Part shown: piece after piece, positions 11,558 to 22,899 of the stretch
Layout of the letters: the number at the start of each line of letters is the position of its first letter
How positions within the stretch are numbered: the stretch's first letter is position 1
NCBI GenBank assembly: GCA_029582165.1
Contig: CM055869.1
Location: 59,901,518 to 59,965,517, forward strand
Length of the DNA stretch: 64,000 bases
Direction of reading: 5' to 3'
Source: Portulaca oleracea
Lineage: Eukaryota > Streptophyta > Magnoliopsida > Caryophyllales > Portulacaceae
The notes under the pieces: model-generated
The model's input: only the letters and a program-made list of their open reading frames with translations
Told to the model about the DNA's origin: nothing
The model's database searches: none
Program-made: the position numbers and the translations under genes

Positions 11558-11967
11558 CAGCAAACTTCTCAGCCATAAGGGTATTGAAAAAGTCTTTCCA
11601 TGAAAACTGATCAAGGTATCAACAAAGTTCACTTTACACAATGGTTCAAGCCCTTGATAATGTTTTCTTTTTCTGAATCATTTGATAATTGCATACATAT
11701 ACATATAGCATCTCAGCAAAAAGGTTGCACCATATCAGACTGTCACTCAAACTTTTCATTCTAGCTCGAGTTCTTGTGTCCGATATTGAAGCATGGAATC
11801 GGGCACTTTTGATGTCCGATATTGATGCCTAAATATGTAACACTCGAAATATGTAACACTCGACGTTTCAAGCTAAGTTTAAATGAATTACAGTGAATTC
11901 CAAAATATGCTTAAAACTTCCTTTCAAATCTGCATGCTTCAGCCAAAGTAGCAACAGCTTCTACTCG

Positions 11968-14383
11968 TCATGATTTGGTCACCTTATCCTGATGTTCACA
12001 CCACGAGAGATTCGGTCAATAGACAAGCTCAGTTCAGAATATGTTCAGAAAGAAAATCAAGTTTAGAACTAGCTCAGTCAAAATGAGCCGAAAAGAAAAG
12101 TACATGAGGATATTGCACAACTTACCCCTTCCTCAGCAGCACAATGTTCGACAGCATCATAATCGGAGCTTGTTCCCCATGAATACGAATTGGTGATCGA
12201 ATAAGACCCTAACATTACAAGCATTTCAAGCATGTCAGAAACAGAATGTTCTCAAAGGGGGGGAAATGGTTAAATTCTACAATCTACACCTTTGATACTT
12301 GTCCACAAACAGCTCTGAGAGCACATCATAGCCTCCACAGTCTGTGGACAAAGCTTGCTACGATGTGGACTCAAAACACTGTCACCGAGATCAAACATGT
12401 TCTCCAGAGGAACACAGCATATCGGGACAGCGAGAATGTCTCTAGCCATGTTTCTAACAGCCGGGTATTGCCCCATATGCCTCCAACAAGACAAAACATC
12501 ATCATCGCCATATGGGAACCACTTATCGTTCAAGTAAGCATTGAGATCATGTTTTCTGGGCTCCTCCCTCCTCCTTTTCCTCTCATACCGAAGAAGCTTC
12601 TTTTGAAATTTCCTCTGGGACGAATCTTTCTTGCAGGATTGTAAACTAGGGGAGTTCTCATCTCTGAGATCCTCCACAGCCTGGTACTGATTGAACAAGT
12701 TAAAGCAGATTTGGTGAATGTGGTCAATTTCGCTCTGAGCTTCTGCAGCATCTTTGTAGATTTTCTGGAAAAGGAACTTGATAATTCTAAACTTATAATT
12801 CGGATCAAGGACTGCTGCCACTGCAAAGATGTCACGGACTGAAACAAAGTACTCGTCGAACTTCCCCTGCATTGCTAATGCCATCTCCTTGATTTTCACA
12901 TTATCTGACACAATCCAGGAGGATAAATCGAGCTTGATCGAGCACAGCTGCTCCAGGGCAAGGTTCGCAGTGTTGTGTTCTGCAACGTCTCGCATCGTGT
13001 CGTAGAACAGCTCCAGTATCTGACAGATTTCTTTCAGCAAGTCCCACTCTTTCTCGGAAGGGGCACAACAGAATTGAGGATCTGAGTTGCTTAGGAAGCA
13101 AAACACGGGCTTGTGTGAGAGGGCTGTTTGGAGCATCAGGAAGGTTGTGTTCCACTTGGAGACCGAATCGAGCATCAGTTTGCTGTCAGTGGTAAAGGGT
13201 ATCCCTAACTCACGAGACGCCTCCTTGAATTTGCTTTCTCTCTGAGGGGTTTCGCTCCAAAACAAGATGCTGGCACGGATTTTATCGATCATGGTTTGGA
13301 CCACAGCGAATGCATCTTGCACCATCAAGCCCACAACTCGGGCTAAACATTTTGTTCGTACAAATTTTCCCCCAAAGAGAAGTGGAGTGCCAGAGAGTTT
13401 ATCGAGTAGAATGTCAGAAAGAACGGTATCAGATTCATCGGACAGGTCTTCCACTACAATGGTTGAGAGTTTTGCTGTCACCTCCCACTGGGATAGACAA
13501 TCTACTATGGCCTTGGCAAGCATCTCGGATGTGTGACAACATGGCATACTTACAAACCTAGCATTAAGAAAAAGGGGAAAATTAGCATGAGGATTAGGGG
13601 CATCAATAGAAGTAGTTACTCGCCAAAGTCCAAATCCAAACACAATACCACAAAACCCTAATGCAAAACTTGGGTTTTTTTTTTTTGGGGGGGGTGTCAT
13701 GTGGCAGTCTTACCCCTGAATTTGAGATTCAGAGAGACTGGTTCCTATTAACCCAAGATTGTAAACCGGTTGACTACTTACTACTCGATGGACAATCAAT
13801 ATGAGGATCAAGGTTTTCAAGGAATGTAAGAATCCTCAATGGCAACATGTATCATAGCTTACCTCATCATGCGAGCCTTCACTTTCCACCCTTTCCAGCC
13901 TTCATCATGAATCATGTGTCCTGTAATGGCCACAAATCTCTTAGTTTGATCACAAGAGACCCACTTTTGTGCCGTAATGGCAATTCTTCCCTTGGCGTCC
14001 CCAAACAATGCCATGGAATGAGATTTCTCAAGCTCGTGCACTTGCAATATGTCACTCCTGAGAGTGCTTGGAGAGATGGAGGGGCGGATCTCGAAGAAGA
14101 ATTGCTTAAAGAACCTATCATTGATGATGGAGAGGGGATAGTCATGCATAATGATAGCCTTTGCCAACTCTCTCCTTGTAGCCATTGGATCAACGGTATA
14201 ACTACAGGTTACAAGTCGTTCAGGTCGATTATGAACACATATCTCGAACATGTCAGAAGTTTGAAGGGAAAACTCGTTGTTGTCTATAGGTGATGCTTTA
14301 GGCGATTCAACTGCATCCGGTTCTGAAGATTGAGCTTCATCACCTGAAGCAACGAGCTCCATTTTCGAGCCAGCAGAAGACAT
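11968..14383 (-). CDS. hAT-derived BED-less RICESLEEPER-like protein, copy b (intact)
   Basis: Minus-strand exons 13863-14383 (ATG at 14383, MSSAGSKM), 12290-13557, 12126-12208 and 11968-11988 join in frame to 630 residues ending DKVTKS. All introns have GT-AG ends. Residues about 60-170 hold RRELAKAIIMHDYPLSIIN and ITAQKWVSCDQTKRFVAITGH. The main exon follows with KWNTTFLMLQTAL, a DUF4413-like block (VRDIFAVAAVLDPNYKF) and the hAT dimerisation domain (ARDILAVPICCVPLENMFDLG). The family is domesticated hAT transposases, nuclear DNA-binding regulators in studied plants (DAYSLEEPER, RICESLEEPER). Here the N-terminal BED zinc finger is absent and the first catalytic Asp of a transposase (TDxWTS) is replaced (QKW here, HKW in paralogues). 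A regulatory role is therefore inference. The small exon 5 (GSYSITNSYSWGTSSDYDAVE) is shared with paralogues. Confidence 0.9.
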
Positions 14384-14675
14384 ATCGAACTAATTTGATA
14401 GCAACACAATAAATTTAGTCGGACATAACAGAAATCATGTAAATATTCAAAGAAACTTAGGCAAGGTTCATGTGCTAGACACTATTTTAGCCATATACAA
14501 GAAAGAAAATAGACTGACCTAAACGAGAAAATCTAACAAAGAAATGATCCATTACATACTACTCAACATACATGCAGAAATGTTCTTTACATTTCACTTT
14601 AGAGGTAAGAAAATGTGAATCAAACACATCTAACAAAGTAAAACTCCTATACTCTACATTCTGCTATACTTTAAT

Positions 14676-14835
14676 ACAACGTCCATCCCAAAATATTTGT
14701 ACATTTGACTAAGTTTTGATTATTGAAAATTCACAAATTACAATGAGTTACAATATGAAATTACCATTGTACAATATGAAATTACTGTCATTAGAAATAT
14801 ATCTTACTAAAAATAACAACAGTGTTAATTTCATA
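14676..14835. mobile_element. Truncated Stowaway-like MITE upstream of copy b coding exons
   Basis: Starts GTCCATCCCAAAATATTTGTACATTTGACTAAG, as the complete element at 19643-19855 does, and continues with TTACAATATGAAATTACC. The right inverted end is missing. It occupies the same position relative to gene b as the complete element does to gene c, so it was present before that duplication and later lost its end. Confidence 0.7.
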
Positions 14836-15134
14836 TTGTGACAACAGTGTTAATTTCATATAGCTCAAATGATAGTAATCATAGGGACAGTAAAAACAGA
14901 AAAAGGTTCTTCAAAGGGATTAGGGTTTACAAAATTGAAGAAAATCAAGTGTCCAACTGTGATAATTTTCGGCAAAACCAAATCGATTGGGAAACTACTA
15001 TTTGCTTTTTGCTTCATCGGTATGAAAAACAGATTCCGCTTTTTGTTTTTGGAATGACAAAAACTAAAAACCCCCGAAATTCATTTCCGAAAAGTGAAAA
15101 CCGATGAAGATAACAAAAGATTAAAGAAGTACAC

Positions 15135-15230
15135 CTCAAGCCAGCGGTTTTTGTTGTATGAAGCGTAAAGCAGAGCTAAAACCCTAATTTGCCTGGGAAC
15201 CAAATTTGATCGGCACAATCTCTGCTCAAA
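15135..15230 (-). other. Noncoding exon 2 of copy b
   Basis: Acceptor TTTTTTGCAG|TTTGAGC at 15230 and donor GGCTTGAG|GTGTAC after 15135 on the minus strand. The exon matches 28276-28371 of copy e and 20529-20626 of copy c almost throughout, including GATTGTGCCGATCAAATTTGG. It lies in the 5' untranslated part, because translation starts in the next exon. Confidence 0.7.
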
Positions 15231-15445
15231 CTGCAAAAAATTCAGTGATCATTCGCATCAGAGCTCGACTTGGATTCCCAGTGAAACCCTAATCAAAGCC
15301 AACGCATAATATCAACATTCAAGCATCGAACTGTTCCCATACTAGTAAACAACTTTGTGCAATTTACAGGAATAGGTACGAAGATTGAACGAAAATCGAA
15401 CAGCAAAATTGGGGAAAGAAAACAGAGAGAGAGAGAGAGATTAAC

Positions 15446-15489
15446 CTTTGTGTTAATGGCGGAGGCTTCCAATTTCCAAGACTGAACAA

Positions 15490-15534
<45 letters not shown>

Positions 15535-15545
15535 GCGCGCCAATG
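15446..15545 (-). promoter_or_regulatory. CT-rich noncoding exon 1 of copy b
   Basis: On the minus strand this reads a long (CT)n tract, then TCTTGGAAATTGGAAGCCTCCGCCATTAACACAAAG, followed by the donor GTTAATCTCTC. The same exon is found in c (20840-20945), e (ending 28038) and, with a mutated donor, d (ending 22976). The transcription start is not determined. CT-rich tracts are common near plant transcription starts. Confidence 0.65.
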
Positions 15546-16245
15546 AAAAGAAAAAAAGGCGCGAAGGCGTTTGTTTGGGCTTCCTTTGTGAGTTTTTTTT
15601 AAAGGATTTTGGAAGATCATGCATTGAACCTATAGCTATTGGATAATAATGTATCGAATTTTTTTTAAAACTCTAATACACTAAATTTTAAGGGCATTGA
15701 ACAATAATGTATACAAAATAATTCTAGTGATGATTGACTCGGTGACGATCCTACTTTGAAATGTCGTTTTTTTTATAAAAAATATATTAGTTATCTTACT
15801 TACGTGTACTTTCTTCTTTTTTTTTTTGATAATTTGTGGCCTCTTAGCCAATTTTATTCATCCGAATAAAAGTGTCTATGTTTATGTGTACTTTCTTACA
15901 TAACAAAAATTTTAACTTTTTGTCCACGTTATTTTCTCGATCGGGCACAAGGACCGCCACCAAATCAACCACCACTGGAACCGTCCTGGGTGCATTATTG
16001 TCCAATACCTTCAGAGTTCGGTGTATCAGTGTCCAAAAAATAAGTACAATGCATTATTGTGCTATGCCCTTCAAATCCATTGTATTATTGTCCAAAAATC
16101 TTTTTAAAAAATAAAAATGGAGAAACAATGATTCATTAATTTGGGAAAGAATTGACCTACTTTATTTAAATATAAGTAGATTTGACAGACGAAGCATTAA
16201 TCTCATTGATTTTAGACATACAATCTTCTACATGCGGGAGCAAAC
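15546..16245. other. Spacer between copies b and c
   Basis: AT-rich, with no gene supported. A TTTTTTTTTTGATAATTTGTGGCCTCTTAGCC segment near 15820 resembles retrotransposon tails but is too short to classify. Confidence 0.4.
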
Positions 16246-16547
16246 TACGGCAAACAAAATTTTACCCAACCCAAATGCTCAAATTTATCCGACTCCAAAA
16301 AAATCATGTGCGATCACATATTTTTCATTTGAGTGTCGACGGGTGGAGTTGATCAAATATCTCAAGATTTTTCATTTTTTATTGTTCGAACCTAATTTGG
16401 ACTAAATTAGGTCCTTCTGAATTATCCGACCAAGCCCAATCCAGAAAAAAAAAAATTGAGAAACAATCATCGATTTCTCCTAATTTCAGTATTGCTCGAT
16501 TTACAACTAACCTTAATTTGACTGGATCCGAATTTTAGCCAGCCTTA
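16246..16547. mobile_element. Old hAT-type MITE downstream of copy c
   Basis: Paralogue of 11262-11557, with left end CTACGGCAAACAAAATTTTACCC and right end ATCCGAATTTTAGCCAGCCTTA. It was duplicated together with the gene c block rather than inserted independently. Confidence 0.7.
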
Positions 16548-16932
16548 GAGCACACTTAAACAATGGTTCAAGCCCTTGATAAATGTTTCATGAAAACTGA
16601 TCAAGGTATCAAGTATCAACAAAGTTCACTTACACAATGGTTCAAGCCCTTGATAATGTTTCTTTTTTTTTAGCCATTTGATAATGCTTATATATATACA
16701 TATAGCATCTCAGCAAAAATATTGCATCATATCAGACTTTGTTACTCAAACTCTTCATTCTACCTCGTGTACTTGTGTCCGATTTTGAAGCATGGAATCG
16801 GACACTTTTCATGTCTAGATATCAAGCTAAGTCTAAATATATATCAGTCATAACTAAATATGTATACAAACTTTTTTTTAAACCTGCATTCTTCAGCCAA
16901 GTTACCAACAGTTTATCCTCGCCATGATTTGA

Positions 16933-19359
16933 TCACCTTACCTGATGTTTTACACCACGAGAGATTAGGGCAGTAGACAAGTTCAGATCAAAATAAGTTC
17001 AGAAAGAAAATCAAGTTTAGCACTAGCTCAGTCAAAATAAGTCGAAAAGAAAAGTACATGAGGATATTGCACAACTTGCCCCTTCTTCAGCAGCACAATG
17101 TTCGACATCATCATAATCGGAGCTTGTTCCCCATGAATATGAATTGGTGATCGAATAAGACCCTAACATTACAAGCATTTCAAGCATGTCAGAAATAGAT
17201 AATTTTCTCAAAGGGGGGAAATTTGTTAAATTCTACAATCTACACCTTTGATACTTGTCCACAAACAGCTCTGAGAGCACATCAAAGCCTCCACCATCTG
17301 TGGACAAAGCTTGCTACGATGTGGACTCAAAACACTATCACCAACATCAAACATGTTCTCCGGAGGAACACTGCATATCGGGATAGCGAGAATGTCTCTA
17401 GCCATGTTTCTAACGGCCGTGAATTTCCCCAAATACCCCAACAAGACAAACCATCCGAATTATCATCATGCTCGTATGGGATCCACTCATCTTTCAAGTA
17501 AGCATTGAGATCGTGTTTCTCGGACTGCTCCCTCTTTCTTTTCCTCTTATACCGGAGAAACTGCTTACGAAACTTCGTGCCCATGGAATCGTCCTTGCAG
17601 GATTGCACGCTGGGGGAGTTCTCATCTATGAGATCCTCCACGGCCTGATACTTGCTGAACAAGTCAGAGCAGATTTGGCGAATGTGGTCAATTTCATTTT
17701 CAGCTCCTTCTTTGTAGATTTTCTCGAAATAGAACTTGACGATTCCAAGCTTAAACCTGGGATCAAGGACCGCTGCAACTGCAAAGATATCGCGGACTGA
17801 AACCCAGTAGCTGTCAAATTTTCCCTGCATTGCCAATGCCATCTCCTTGATTTTCAGATTGTCTGACATAATCCAGGAGGATAAAGCGAGCTTGATCAGA
17901 CAAAGCTCTTCCAGAGCGAAGTTTGCTGTGTTGTGTTCTGAGACGTGTCGAATCGCGTTGTAGAAGAGCTGCAGTTTCTGACAGATCTCTTTCAGCAACT
18001 CCCACTCTTCCTCAGAAGGCAAACATACAGAAACACAACAGGATTCAGATTCTGAGTTGTTTAGGTGACAAACGACGGGCTTGTACAATGAGAGAGCTGT
18101 TTGGAGCATCAGGAAGGTTGTGTTCCACTTGGAGACCGAATCAAGCATCAGTTTGTTAGCATTAAAGGGTATCCCTAGCTCACAAGATGCCTCCTTGAAT
18201 TTGCTTTCTCTTTGAGGGGTTTCACTCCAAAACAAGATGCTAGCGCGGATTTTGTCAATGGTACTTTGGACCACAGCAAATGCATCTTGCACCATCAAAC
18301 CCACAACTCGGGCAAAACATTTTGTTCGTACAAATTTTCCCCCCAAGAGAAGTGGAGTGCCAGAGAGTTTTTCGATTAGAATGTCAGAAATCTTGGGATC
18401 AGATTCATCGGAAAGGTCTTCAACTACAATGGTTGAGAGTTTCGTTGTCACCTCCCAATGGGATAGACAATCTACTATGACCTTGGCAAGCATCTCGGAT
18501 GTGTAAGAAGATGGCATACTTACAAACCTAGCATTAAGAAAAGGGGGAAATTAACATGAGGATTAGGGGCATCAATAGAAGTAGTTACTCACCAAAGTCC
18601 AAATCCAACCACAAAACCCTATTGCAAAACATGTTTTTTTTTTTTTTTTTTTTGGGGGTGGGGGAGGGGGGTCTCGTGTAGCATTCTTACCCTGAATTTG
18701 AAATTCAGAGAGATTAGTTCATATTAGCCCAAGATTGTAAAGCGGTTGACTACTTACTACTCCATGGACAATTAATATGAGGATCAAGGTTTTTGATGTA
18801 TGTAAGAATCCTCAATGGCAGCATATATCATAGCTTACCTCATCATGCGAGCCTTCACTTTCCACCTTTTCCAGTCCTCATCATGAATCGTGTGTCCTGT
18901 AATGGCTACAAAGGTCTTAGTTTGATCACAAGAGAGCCACTTGTGTGCCGTAATGGCAATTCTTCCCTTGGTGTCCCCAAACAATGCCATGGAATGAGAC
19001 TTCTCAAGCTCGTGCACTTGCAATATGTCACTCCTGAGAGTGCTTGGAGAAACGGAGGGGCGGATCTCGAAGAAGAACTGTTTAAAGAACCTATCATTGA
19101 TGATGGAGAGGGGATAATCATGCATAATGATAGCCTTTGTCAACTCTCTCCTTATAGCCATTGGATCAACGGTATAACTATGGGTTACAAGTCGTTCAGG
19201 TCGATTATGAACACATATCTCGAACATGTCAAAAGTTTGAAGGGAAAACTCGTCGTTATCTATAGGTGATGTTTTAGGAGATTCAACTGCATCCGGTTCT
19301 GAAGATTGAGCTTCATCAACTGAAGCAACGGGCTCCATTTTCGAGCCAGCAGAAGACAT
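16933..19359 (-). pseudogene. hAT-derived BED-less RICESLEEPER-like gene, copy c (frameshifted)
   Basis: Minus-strand exons 18839-19359 (MSSAGSKM), 17246-18537, 17080-17162 and 16933-16941. The N-terminal exon and most of the main exon read cleanly (HKWLSCDQTK, KWNTTFLMLQ, VRDIFAVAAVLDPRFKLG). Near 17431-17442 a one-base deletion relative to copy b changes frame. The open frame runs into LSCWGIWGNSRP and stops, while the hAT dimerisation domain (ARDILAIPICSVPPENMFDVG) continues in another frame. Any product would therefore lose its dimerisation domain. The small exon 5 has a GC instead of GT donor (GAAGGG|GCAAGT), a tolerated variant. It is very similar to copy b over genes, introns and flanks, so it is a tandem duplicate that decayed recently. 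An assembly error at the single indel is the alternative. Confidence 0.85.
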
Positions 19360-19642
19360 GTCAACCTAATGTGATAGCAACACAATAAATTTAGTAAGAC
19401 ATAACAGAAATCATGTAAATATTCAAAGAAATTTAGCCACATACAAGAAAGAAAATGGACTGACCTAAAAGAGAAAATCTGACAAAGAAATGGCCCATTA
19501 GTTACATACTACTCGACAGATATATAGAAATATTCTTCACATTTCAACCTAGAGGTAAGAAAATGTGAATCAAACACATCTAACAAAGGAAAACTTGCAT
19601 ATATGTACACTCCTATACTCTACATTCTGCTATATGTTAATA

Positions 19643-19855
19643 CTATGTCCGTCCCAAAATATTTGTACATTTGACTAAGCTTGGACCGTTGATTACTGAC
19701 AAGTTACGAAAAATTACAATATGAATTACCACCATTGGAAAGATACCTTACGAAAAATTACAATAGTGTTAATTTTATATTGTAACTCATTGTAATTTGT
19801 GAGCAATCAACGGAAAAAACTTCGTCAAATAAACAAACATTTTGGGACGGAGGTA
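19643..19855. mobile_element. Stowaway (Tc1/mariner) MITE
   Basis: Left end CTATGTCCGTCCCAAAATATTTG and right end CATTTTGGGACGGAGGTAG are inverted repeats matching the plant Stowaway consensus (CTCCCTCCGTCCC). It is flanked by TA on both sides (19641-19642 and 19856-19857) and is 213 bp, the usual size. It lies in the 5' intron of copy c. Confidence 0.88.
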
Positions 19856-20114
19856 GTACACAACAAACTTACATATATGTACACCCCTATACTCGACATT
19901 CTATAACTCAAATGATAGTAATCATAGGGACAGTAAAAACAGAAAAGGGTTCTTCAAAGAGATTAGGGTTTACAAAGTTGAAGAAAATCAAGTGTCCTAA
20001 AGTAACAATTTTCTGCAAAACCAAATGAATCCTTGAGAAAACGAGCAACTAGTCTACCCAATTGTGAATTCTTACTTTTTTTCAGTACAAGTTTGATTTG
20101 GAGACTACTCTTTG

Positions 20115-20385
20115 AGCCAGCAAATTTTGTCTTACACGGAATACTCGATTGCCGACCCGAAAAACCGGGTCTGGACATAGATTTTCCATCATAATTTTGA
20201 TACTGACCGAATAATCGAACATAAAATTTCTCTTTTTCTATTGTTTGAACCCAATTTCGACCCAAATTTAGGTTAGTACGAATTGTCCGACCCAAAATTA
20301 AACCGAGTCTGAACATAAATTTCTCTACCGAATTTTGACATTGTCCGACCCATATTCACCCGGACCTGAATTTTTGCGAGCGCTA
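20115..20385. mobile_element. hAT-type MITE with perfect 8-bp target duplication
   Basis: Flanked by ACTCTTTG at 20107-20114 and again at 20386-20393. Its ends AGCCAGCAAATTTTG and AATTTTTGCGAGCGCTA are degenerate family termini. The interior has GTCCGACCC and TTTTGACATTGTCCG units. The equivalent intron positions in copy b (about 14988-15012) and copy e (about 28500-28522) are unoccupied and carry ACTATTTG or ACTCTTTG once. This shows an insertion into copy c after the duplications. Confidence 0.92.
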
Positions 20386-20528
20386 ACTCTTTGCATTTTG
20401 CTTCATCAGTAATTCAGTATGAAATACATATTTCGCTTTTTTCTGAAATGACAAAAACTGAAATCCCCCAAAATTCATTTCCGAAAAGTGAAAATCGATG
20501 AAGATGACAAAAGATTAAAGATGCATAC

Positions 20529-20626
20529 CCCAAGCCTGCAGTTTTTGCTGTATGAAGCGCAAAGCATATGTAAAACCCTAATTTGCCTTTGACACACAAA
20601 TTTGATCGGCAAACTCTCTTCTCAGA
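20529..20626 (-). other. Noncoding exon 2 of copy c
   Basis: Minus strand: acceptor GTGTAG|TCTGAG at 20626 and donor CTTGGG|GTATGC after 20529. Homologous to 15135-15230 and 28276-28371. Confidence 0.6.
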
Positions 20627-20839
20627 CTACACAGAATTCACTGATCATTTGCATCAGAGTTCGATCTGTGTTCCCAGTGAACACATAAAAACCCTAATCG
20701 AAGCCAACACATAACATCAACATTCAAGCATCGAATTGTTCCCAGGTTGCATGCGATTTACAGAAATAAGTACGAAGGTTGAACGAAAATAGAGCAGCGA
20801 AATTGGGGAAAGAAAAAGGATAGAGAGTGAGAGGTTAAC

Positions 20840-20897
20840 CTTTGTGTTAAACTGTTAATGGCGGATGCTTTCAACTTCCAAGAGTCCAAGACTAAAC

Positions 20898-20934
<37 letters not shown>

Positions 20935-20945
20935 GTGCGCCAGTG
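20840..20945 (-). promoter_or_regulatory. CT-rich noncoding exon 1 of copy c
   Basis: The minus strand has a (CT)n tract (about 20903-20930 on the plus strand as GA), then the conserved TCCGCCATTAACAG..AACACAAAG leader and the donor GTTAACCTC at 20839. It mirrors the first exons of b and e. The transcription start is inferred only roughly. Confidence 0.6.
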
Positions 20946-21072
20946 AAAGAGATAAAAGGCGCGAAAGCTTTTGTTTCCCTTCTGAGTTTTTGTTTTTTTT
21001 TTAAATGGAGAAACAATGATCCATTGGTTAAGAAGAATTTAATTATTTTATTGGAAAATTTTACTATGGTTT

Positions 21073-21359
21073 TATGGCTGTCAAAATATTGTCCGACCCG
21101 AATTATTTAAATTGTCTGACCCGGAAAAATGGGTCTGGACAGAGGTTTTTCGTCCGAATTTTGATATTGACCGAATATTCGGAGATAAAATTTCTCTTTT
21201 TTCTATTGTCCGAACCCGATTTTAGTTTCATCCGAATTGTCTGACCCGATTCGACCTGAAATAAAACCGGGTGTGGACATGAAGTTCTCGTCCGAATTTT
21301 GACATTGACCGAATTTGTCCGACCCGAATTTACCCGGACCCGATTTTTTGCCAACGCTA
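21073..21359. mobile_element. hAT-type MITE in the divergent spacer
   Basis: 287 bp. Left end TATGGCTGTCAAAATATTG, right end GATTTTTTGCCAACGCTA. Flanks TATGGTTT (21065-21072) and TATGATTT (21360-21367) match at seven of eight positions, as expected for an aged 8-bp hAT duplication. The interior shows two tandem related halves, each with TCGTCCGAATTTTGA(T/C)ATTGACCGAAT. Confidence 0.88.
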
Positions 21360-21974
21360 TATGATTTGAATTCTTTTTCATTTCAAATATGGTTGTTAAA
21401 AATATATTTTATTTTTTAAAAGGCAGAATCAACGTATATTAATAAGCATGACTTGTTGTACCGAATTCTGTTACAAAATTTAATACTTTGACGTGATTCT
21501 ATTATAATTGAAAATCTTTCAACCTCATAGTTAAAAAGTATAAAATTTGTTGATTTTTCCTTTAAAAATTGAAATCAATATACTTTTATCAAAATAATTT
21601 GTTTGGTTGAAAATGAGTGGAATGAAACTTGATATATTTGAATATATTTTATGTTTGTTTAAACCATTTAGGCTATAGATATCTTTTAGGAACAAATTCC
21701 TCCCATAAAAGAGCGCATAAATGTTTAAACTCCAATCTCTCTTTAACTTAAACACCAGTGGCATCGCCGCTCGATCTCACCGCCCCTAGTCACTGGAGGC
21801 AACATTGTCCCCTTAGGTAGTCGGTGCTTTGGTTGCCAGGTCGTACGGTGCCTTTCGATCATGCATTTTTTTGGACATGCAGCTCCTTCGGTCATGCATT
21901 ATAGGCAAGGCGTTTGCTTCTCCTCATTTACCGACGTTCATGGAGGTTGTGTCTGCGGGGACGATTTCTCCTCA
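21360..21974. other. Spacer between divergent hAT gene arrays
   Basis: AT-rich. A short GC-richer patch (21760-21960) has no recognisable coding homology. No gene supported. Confidence 0.4.
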
Positions 21975-22114
21975 TTTTAGCTTCGTCCGAATTGTCCGAC
22001 CCGGTTTGACTCGAAATAAAACCGAGTACGGACATAAATTTCTCGTCCGAATTTTGACATTGTCCGAATTTGTTCGACCCAAATTTACCCGGACCCGAAT
22101 TTTTGTCAGCGCTA
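21975..22114. mobile_element. Truncated hAT-type MITE (right half)
   Basis: Contains the right half only: TTCGTCCGAATTGTCCGACCCGG, ATTTCTCGTCCGAATTTTGACATTGTCCG, then the family terminus AATTTTTGTCAGCGCTA. The left half and its terminus are absent. Confidence 0.8.
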
Positions 22115-22389
22115 ATTGCACAATTCGGATTACTAGTATGACTTTGACGTTTATAAATTTGTAGGTTATTCTAATAATTTATATCTCAAGTTGTGTACAT
22201 AATAATTCATTCATCTATAGCCAGATTTATATGACATGTGTGTACAGTGTAAACATTATACTACTTCAATATGTCATGAAAATAAGGAACACCATTAAAC
22301 AGTGACACAAACCATCAATGTACACTAATTTTAAAACTAACATGGTAAATTTAAATAATCTATAGAACATTAAAATTCATTTTTTTTTT

Positions 22390-22788
22390 GGAAATTGGAC
22401 GGTAATATACCGACCTTTAGGGGTGTTGAATAACAAAAATACCGACCTTTATTTTTGGACAGTAATATCAGTGACCTTTATAGTTTTGTGACACTAATAT
22501 ATACCTTCAAGGATTTACACTCTAAAAATTAACAACAAAACTAACCCCCTAATCTTAAAAATACCGAATACAAATACTCAACACTCCTAAAAATACCTAA
22601 AAATGGCACCGGTTTGTTTGCACCGCCTATCACGTCAGACCGTCAACCGGTTCGCCGCCCACAAAATCTTTGAAGGTACATTAATGTCATCAAACTATAA
22701 AGGTCAGTGATATTACTGTCCAAAAGTGAATGTCGGTATATTGCTATTCAACAATCATAAAGGTCGGTATATTATCATCCAATTTTCT
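22390..22788. mobile_element. Fold-back MITE with about 125-bp inverted repeats
   Basis: The left arm (about 22390-22520) and right arm (about 22665-22788) are reverse complements carrying GGTAATATACCGACCTTTA, TTTTGGACAGTAATATCA and GACCTTTATAGTTT. The centre of about 150 bp has no coding potential. The element is bordered by T-rich and A/T-rich tails. The structure fits a Mutator-derived fold-back element. The target duplication was not resolved. Confidence 0.82.
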
Positions 22789-22899
22789 TTTTTTTTGGCC
22801 TATTTTTAAAACTAAAATTCCACACATTTTAATTGCACACACGTTTAGAATAAAGTAATAAAACAATAAAACTTTTACTTCTACCTGTTTTCGCGCCCT

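Noticed and set aside
15364..15624. Minus-strand frame with a LSLSLSLSLS run
   Set aside because: Same reason: translation of the CT-rich first exon of copy b.
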